From Armatimonadota bacterium (GTDB lineage: Bacteria; Sysuimicrobiota; Sysuimicrobiia; Sysuimicrobiales; Humicultoraceae): a DNA stretch of 18,656 bases. The translations under genes were made by a program, and so were the position numbers. The first letter of the stretch is position 1. Every line of letters starts with the position of its first letter. The DNA is taken from contig JACQHU010000011.1 in NCBI GenBank assembly GCA_016198805.1, positions 1-18,656 on the forward strand, read 5' to 3'. Shown piece after piece: positions 15,761-18,656 of the stretch. Below the pieces are notes generated by a model, which was not told the DNA's origin, ran no database searches, and was given only the letters and a program-made list of their open reading frames with translations.

Positions 15761-17569
15761 ATCTCAGCTGTCCTCGGTCTCCCGCGCACCATCGACGCCA
15801 CGCACCGCCGGATGCTGGAAGCCCTGGTGCGCAGGCGGGTTCCGCAGGACCGCATCGCCAATCCTGACCTGCTCGAGATCCTCAGCCACCTGGCGCAGGC
15901 GCTGCGGCGGGAGGTCGGCGTCTTCGTGGACCGCCACGGCGTCGTCGGGCACGTGGTGGTGAGCCGGCGCTGGCAGCCGCTGGTCGAGGAGGTTAGCCAC
16001 CGGTCAGGGAGGCCCGGAGCCGGGCTGCGCTACCTGGAGGCGCACCCGGATCCCGATGGGCGTCCCGACGAGGGCGACCGGCAGATCCTTGAGCAACTCG
16101 GGCTCGACCTCGTCGTCACCGTGGGGACCCACCGCGCGCAGCCCACGGAAGTGTGGCTCCTGGGCCCCGCCGCGCCGGCCTCGCGGGACGGCCAGGCGGC
16201 GCCGACCGAGGAGGGCCCCTACAACCTGAGCGCCCTAGCGCACCTCGAACTGGCCCCGCGTGTCCGCATGGCCGAGGCTGCCCGCAGGCGGAGGGACGCC
16301 GCCGCCACCCCCCAGACCCAGCCCGAGCGGGCCGTCCTGGTCGCACTCGACCGTTCGGGTGATGCAGAACGCTCGCTGGACGAACTGGCCCGCCTGGCAG
16401 AGACAGCGGGCGCCCTCCCGGTGACCCGGATCATCCAGCGCCGGGCCCGTCCCAACCCGGCGACGTACCTGGGCCGCGGGAAGGTGGAGGAGGTCGTGCG
16501 CGCAACCGAGACCTACGCGGCCAGCCTGGTCATCATCGACGATGATCTCACCCCTGCCCAGCAGCGCACGCTGGAGCGCGAGATCGGGGTGAAGGTGCTG
16601 GACCGGACCGCGCTGGTCCTGGACATCTTTGCGCAGCGTGCCCGCAGCCGCGAGGGCCGCCTCCAGGTGGAACTGGCGCAGATGACCTACCTGCTCCCGC
16701 GCCTGACGGGCAGAGGCGTGTGGTTGTCGCGCCTTGGCGGCGGAATCGGCACGCGCGGCCCGGGGGAAACCAAGCTGGAAGTGGACCGCCGTCGCATCCG
16801 CAAGCGGATCACCGACCTCCAGGGCGAGATCGACGCAATCGCGGCCCGCCGCAGCCGGCAGAGGCTCCCGCGCGGGTCTGCCGGGATTCCTCAGGTTGCC
16901 CTTGTCGGGTATACCAACGCCGGCAAGTCGGCGCTGCTCAACGCGCTGACCGGAGCGGACGCCTTCGTTGAAAACCGCCTGTTTGCAACGCTCGATCCCA
17001 CGGTCCGCCGGCTCGTGCTGCCCAACCGGCGGGAGATCGTGCTGGCCGATACGGTCGGCTTCATCCAGCGGCTGCCCACCGAACTGGTCGCCGCGTTTCG
17101 CGCCACGCTGGAGGAAGTGACCTCCGCCGACCTGCTCCTGCACGTGATCGACGCCAGCCATCCGGACTGGGCCATCCAGGCCGACGTCGTGCGGGGCGTG
17201 CTGGAGGACATCGGAGCCGGAGACCATCCGGTCCTACCCGTCTTCAACAAGGCCGACCTGCTGAGCCCCCACGAGGTGCGGGCTCTGGCGGCCGGCCACC
17301 CCGACGCGGTCGTGATCTCCGCCGCGCAGGAATTCGGGCTCGAGCGGCTGCAGCGGGCCATCATGCACCGCCTGCCCGAACCATGGATCCGGGTGCGGCT
17401 CCAGATTCCGTACAGCGACGCCAAGCTGCTGGCCAGGGTGCACTCTGCGGGCCGTGTGTTGGATGAACAGTACGGACCTGACGGCGTGACGATCTTGGCG
17501 GAGTTGCCCGGCACCCTGGCGGTGCGTTTGCGCACGCCGGGCAGGCCGGGTGCCGCCGCCTCAGTGTAG
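15761..17569 (+). CDS. hflX: GTPase HflX, long form (ribosome-associated)
   Basis: HflX binds the 50S subunit and splits stalled or heat-damaged ribosomes using GTP. The 602-residue reading has an N-terminal extension (about residues 1-190, with LVRRRVPQDRIANPDLLEIL and REVGVFVDRHGVVGHVVV) found in long HflX proteins. Then come the HflX domain (YLGRGKVEEVV, VIIDDDLTPAQQRTLE, RTALVLDIFAQRARSREG, GGGIGTRGPGETKLE) and the G domain. The G domain has GYTNAGKS (383-390), FATLDPTVRR, DTVGFIQRLP and NKAD. I place the start at the ATC at 15761. The family-like sequence begins before the first ATG (15812), and a good Shine-Dalgarno sequence is 7 nt upstream. A start at 15812 would give 585 residues with no ribosome site. 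The 3' end overlaps convergent lexA by 9 nt. Confidence 0.93.
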   Translation: MSAVLGLPRTIDATHRRMLEALVRRRVPQDRIANPDLLEILSHLAQALRREVGVFVDRHGVVGHVVVSRRWQPLVEEVSHRSGRPGAGLRYLEAHPDPDGRPDEGDRQILEQLGLDLVVTVGTHRAQPTEVWLLGPAAPASRDGQAAPTEEGPYNLSALAHLELAPRVRMAEAARRRRDAAATPQTQPERAVLVALDRSGDAERSLDELARLAETAGALPVTRIIQRRARPNPATYLGRGKVEEVVRATETYAASLVIIDDDLTPAQQRTLEREIGVKVLDRTALVLDIFAQRARSREGRLQVELAQMTYLLPRLTGRGVWLSRLGGGIGTRGPGETKLEVDRRRIRKRITDLQGEIDAIAARRSRQRLPRGSAGIPQVALVGYTNAGKSALLNALTGADAFVENRLFATLDPTVRRLVLPNRREIVLADTVGFIQRLPTELVAAFRATLEEVTSADLLLHVIDASHPDWAIQADVVRGVLEDIGAGDHPVLPVFNKADLLSPHEVRALAAGHPDAVVISAAQEFGLERLQRAIMHRLPEPWIRVRLQIPYSDAKLLARVHSAGRVLDEQYGPDGVTILAELPGTLAVRLRTPGRPGAAASV

Positions 17570-18172
17570 CCGGCGCACGACCGCGACGGCCTTGCCCTCG
17601 ATCACCACATCCCGGGCGTAGATGGGTTCCATCGACGCATTCGCCGGCTGCAGCCGGATGCGGTCCTTTTCGCGGAAGTACTGCTTCACCGTCGCTTCGT
17701 CGCCCAGACGCGCGACGACGATGTCGCCGTTGCTGGCCGTCTGCTGGCGCCGGACCACGAGCAGGTCGCCGTCGAGGATGCCGGCCTCGACCATGCTGTC
17801 ACCCCTGACCCGCAGGAGAAAGGTTTCGTCTCCACCGATCAGGTCGGCAGGCAGCGGGAGATAGTCCTCGATGTTCTGCGCAGCCAGAATCGGCGCACCG
17901 GCGGTCACCCGGCCGACGACCGGCACGGAGACGACCCGGTGGGCCGGGCGATCGCGCTCGCGCAGGATCTCCAGCGCCCGCGGCTTGCTGGGGTCGCGCC
18001 GCAGGTAGCCTTTGCGCTCAAGTGCCGCCAGGTGGCTGTGCACCGTCGAACTGCTGGTCAGGCCCATGGCCTGGCCGATCTCGCGCACCGAGGGCGGGTA
18101 GCCGTGCGACTCGGTGTAGCGCTGCACGAAGGTCAGGATATCGTCTTGCCGTCGCGTCAGCCGCGCGCTCAT
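17561..18172 (-). CDS. lexA: SOS transcriptional repressor LexA
   Basis: LexA represses DNA-damage genes until RecA-ssDNA triggers its self-cleavage. The 203-residue protein has an N-terminal winged helix-turn-helix (1-70, with LTRRQDDILTFV, GYPPSVREIGQAMGL and STVHSHLAALERKGYL) and the C-terminal S24-type protease domain. The cleavage bond is A91-G92 in VTAGAP, the nucleophile is S126 in GDSMVEAGI and the base is K163 in EATVKQYF. The ATG at 18172 is chosen because GGAGG lies 5 nt upstream and the conserved MSARLTRRQ start follows. The frame stays open further upstream, but that part is not LexA-like and covers the promoter. It probably controls itself through the operator on its -35 element. 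The target set cannot be read from this window. Confidence 0.97.
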   Translation of the reverse strand: MSARLTRRQDDILTFVQRYTESHGYPPSVREIGQAMGLTSSSTVHSHLAALERKGYLRRDPSKPRALEILRERDRPAHRVVSVPVVGRVTAGAPILAAQNIEDYLPLPADLIGGDETFLLRVRGDSMVEAGILDGDLLVVRRQQTASNGDIVVARLGDEATVKQYFREKDRIRLQPANASMEPIYARDVVIEGKAVAVVRRLH

Positions 18173-18201
18173 GGGAACCTCCGGCAGAGAATCCGCCCCT
18201 G

Positions 18202-18230
18202 ATGATACCAGGGTGTGCGGCGGAATGCAA
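18202..18230 (-). promoter_or_regulatory. Probable lexA promoter
   Basis: On the - strand, TTGCAT (18230-18225) and TATCAT (18207-18202) are 17 bp apart, a good sigma-70-type promoter. The transcript would start near 18195 and give a short leader with GGAGG before the ATG. Confidence 0.7.
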
Positions 18231-18241
18231 ACACCTGTTCG
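18228..18241. promoter_or_regulatory. Probable LexA (SOS) box
   Basis: CAAACACCTGTTCG matches the Gram-positive LexA box CGAAC-N4-GTTCG at all places but one (AAAC in place of GAAC). It overlaps the -35 element of the lexA promoter, the expected place for autorepression. Confidence 0.65.
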
Positions 18242-18330
18242 ATGCGGGGCTGACATGGACGGGGGGCGGTTGAGCACGGGGCGAGACGTCGTAGCCGGGC
18301 CCGGCATGCGGGCTGGCCTGGGCTACTTCG

Positions 18331-18355
18331 CATAATGTTCCTTATGTTAAATAGA
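18331..18355. promoter_or_regulatory. AT-rich operator-like patch in the lexA-divergent intergenic region
   Basis: The 278-bp space between lexA and the next gene (18173-18450) is GC-rich except for this patch. It holds the inverted repeat CATAA-TGTTCC-TTATG (18331-18346) and the offset direct repeat TAATGTT/TTATGTT with a 9-bp period. It may bind a regulator or be a promoter -10 region in either direction. No known operator is recognised. Apart from the lexA signals and the promoter at 18412, nothing else was seen in this space. Confidence 0.35.
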
Positions 18356-18411
18356 CGATTCCGCCCCGCATTTCCCCCAAACGTTCGAGCGCCCCCGCCC
18401 GGCGATCGGTG

Positions 18412-18438
18412 TTGACGCCTCCCTCCTCCACTGATACG
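18412..18438 (+). promoter_or_regulatory. Possible promoter for the gene at 18451
   Basis: TTGACG (18412-18417) matches the -35 consensus at five of six places. GATACG (18433-18438) is a weak -10 match, 15 bp downstream, which is shorter than ideal. If used, transcription would begin within about 5 nt of the ATG. Confidence 0.4.
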
Positions 18439-18450
18439 CTCGCACCACAC

Positions 18451-18656
18451 ATGGACGACGTCCCGCTTCCGCGGACCTGGGAAGAGTCTGTCGACGTCCT
18501 GGGCCGACGATTCGTGCTGCTGGTCGAGGGGCCGGTTCCGCCGGGCCGGTACGAGATCCGCATCTGGGAAGGCAGGCGCGGGTCGCCATCTGAGCAATAC
18601 CTGCGGGCGCCCATCCGCGGCCGCGACCCGGAGGAAGCCCGGGAGCGGGCTCTGGA
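18451..18656 (+). CDS. Unidentified protein, N-terminal part (3' end outside window)
   Basis: An open frame starts at the ATG at 18451 and runs off the window after 68 codons. It begins MDDVPLPRTWEES and contains RRFVLLVEGPVPPGRYEIRIWEG and a charged region with RDPEEARERAL. It has no signal peptide or membrane helix, and the family is not recognised. Support for it as a real gene is the promoter-like TTGACG upstream and a plausible amino-acid make-up. No Shine-Dalgarno sequence precedes the ATG. It is transcribed away from lexA. Confidence 0.55.
   Translation, partial: MDDVPLPRTWEESVDVLGRRFVLLVEGPVPPGRYEIRIWEGRRGSPSEQYLRAPIRGRDPEEARERAL

Noticed and set aside
17522..17535. GTGCG-TTTG-CGCAC hairpin near the end of hflX as a terminator.
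   Set aside because: It lies within the coding sequence and no T-run follows; probably chance in GC-rich DNA.
18374..18382. AAACGTTCG as a second LexA box.
   Set aside because: The half-sites have no 4-bp spacer, so it does not match the LexA box layout.

Overview
The window is high-GC, densely packed bacterial chromosomal DNA, mostly housekeeping genes with short or overlapping junctions. No insertion sequence, CRISPR array, rRNA or phage gene was seen. The makeup (a Gram-positive-type LexA box, a MutL carrying the endonuclease motif, a DapL-type aminotransferase, a long-form HflX, selenocysteine genes, very high GC) fits a deep-branching Terrabacteria-like lineage such as a high-GC Firmicutes, Armatimonadota or related candidate phylum. 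That placement is inference; nothing here fixes the taxon.

Region 1 (1-3986, + strand) holds the tail of a PHP-domain phosphoesterase, a 71-residue zinc-ribbon membrane protein, then selA and selB. The selA stop and selB start overlap in TGATG. Region 2 (4006-6601, - strand) holds two tandem paralogues of a secreted multidomain protein of unknown function. Region 3 (6658-6807, + strand) is selC, the tRNA for selenocysteine, with anticodon UCA, a six-pair D stem, a long variable arm and encoded CCA. selA, selB and selC therefore lie within 7 kb, with the secreted pair between selB and selC. selD and a recognisable selenoprotein are not in the window.

Region 4 (6825-9038, - strand) holds a small secreted protein of unknown function and, upstream of it, ilvD (branched-chain amino acid synthesis), which has a good promoter and a GTG start behind a strong Shine-Dalgarno sequence. 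Region 5 (9236-17569, + strand) is a tight run of mutS, mutL, miaA, a DapL-like aminotransferase and hflX. All junctions overlap or are about 15 nt apart, so one transcript is likely. It joins mismatch repair, tRNA modification, lysine/peptidoglycan precursor synthesis and ribosome rescue. hflX seems to begin at a non-standard AUC codon.

Region 6 (17561-18656) has lexA on the - strand, converging on hflX with a 9-nt overlap. The lexA promoter carries a LexA-box-like operator on its -35 element. After a divergent intergenic region with an AT-rich patch comes the start of an unidentified + strand gene that may be leaderless. The least explained items are the paired secreted paralogues, the 150-residue secreted protein, the hflX start and the AT-rich operator-like patch.
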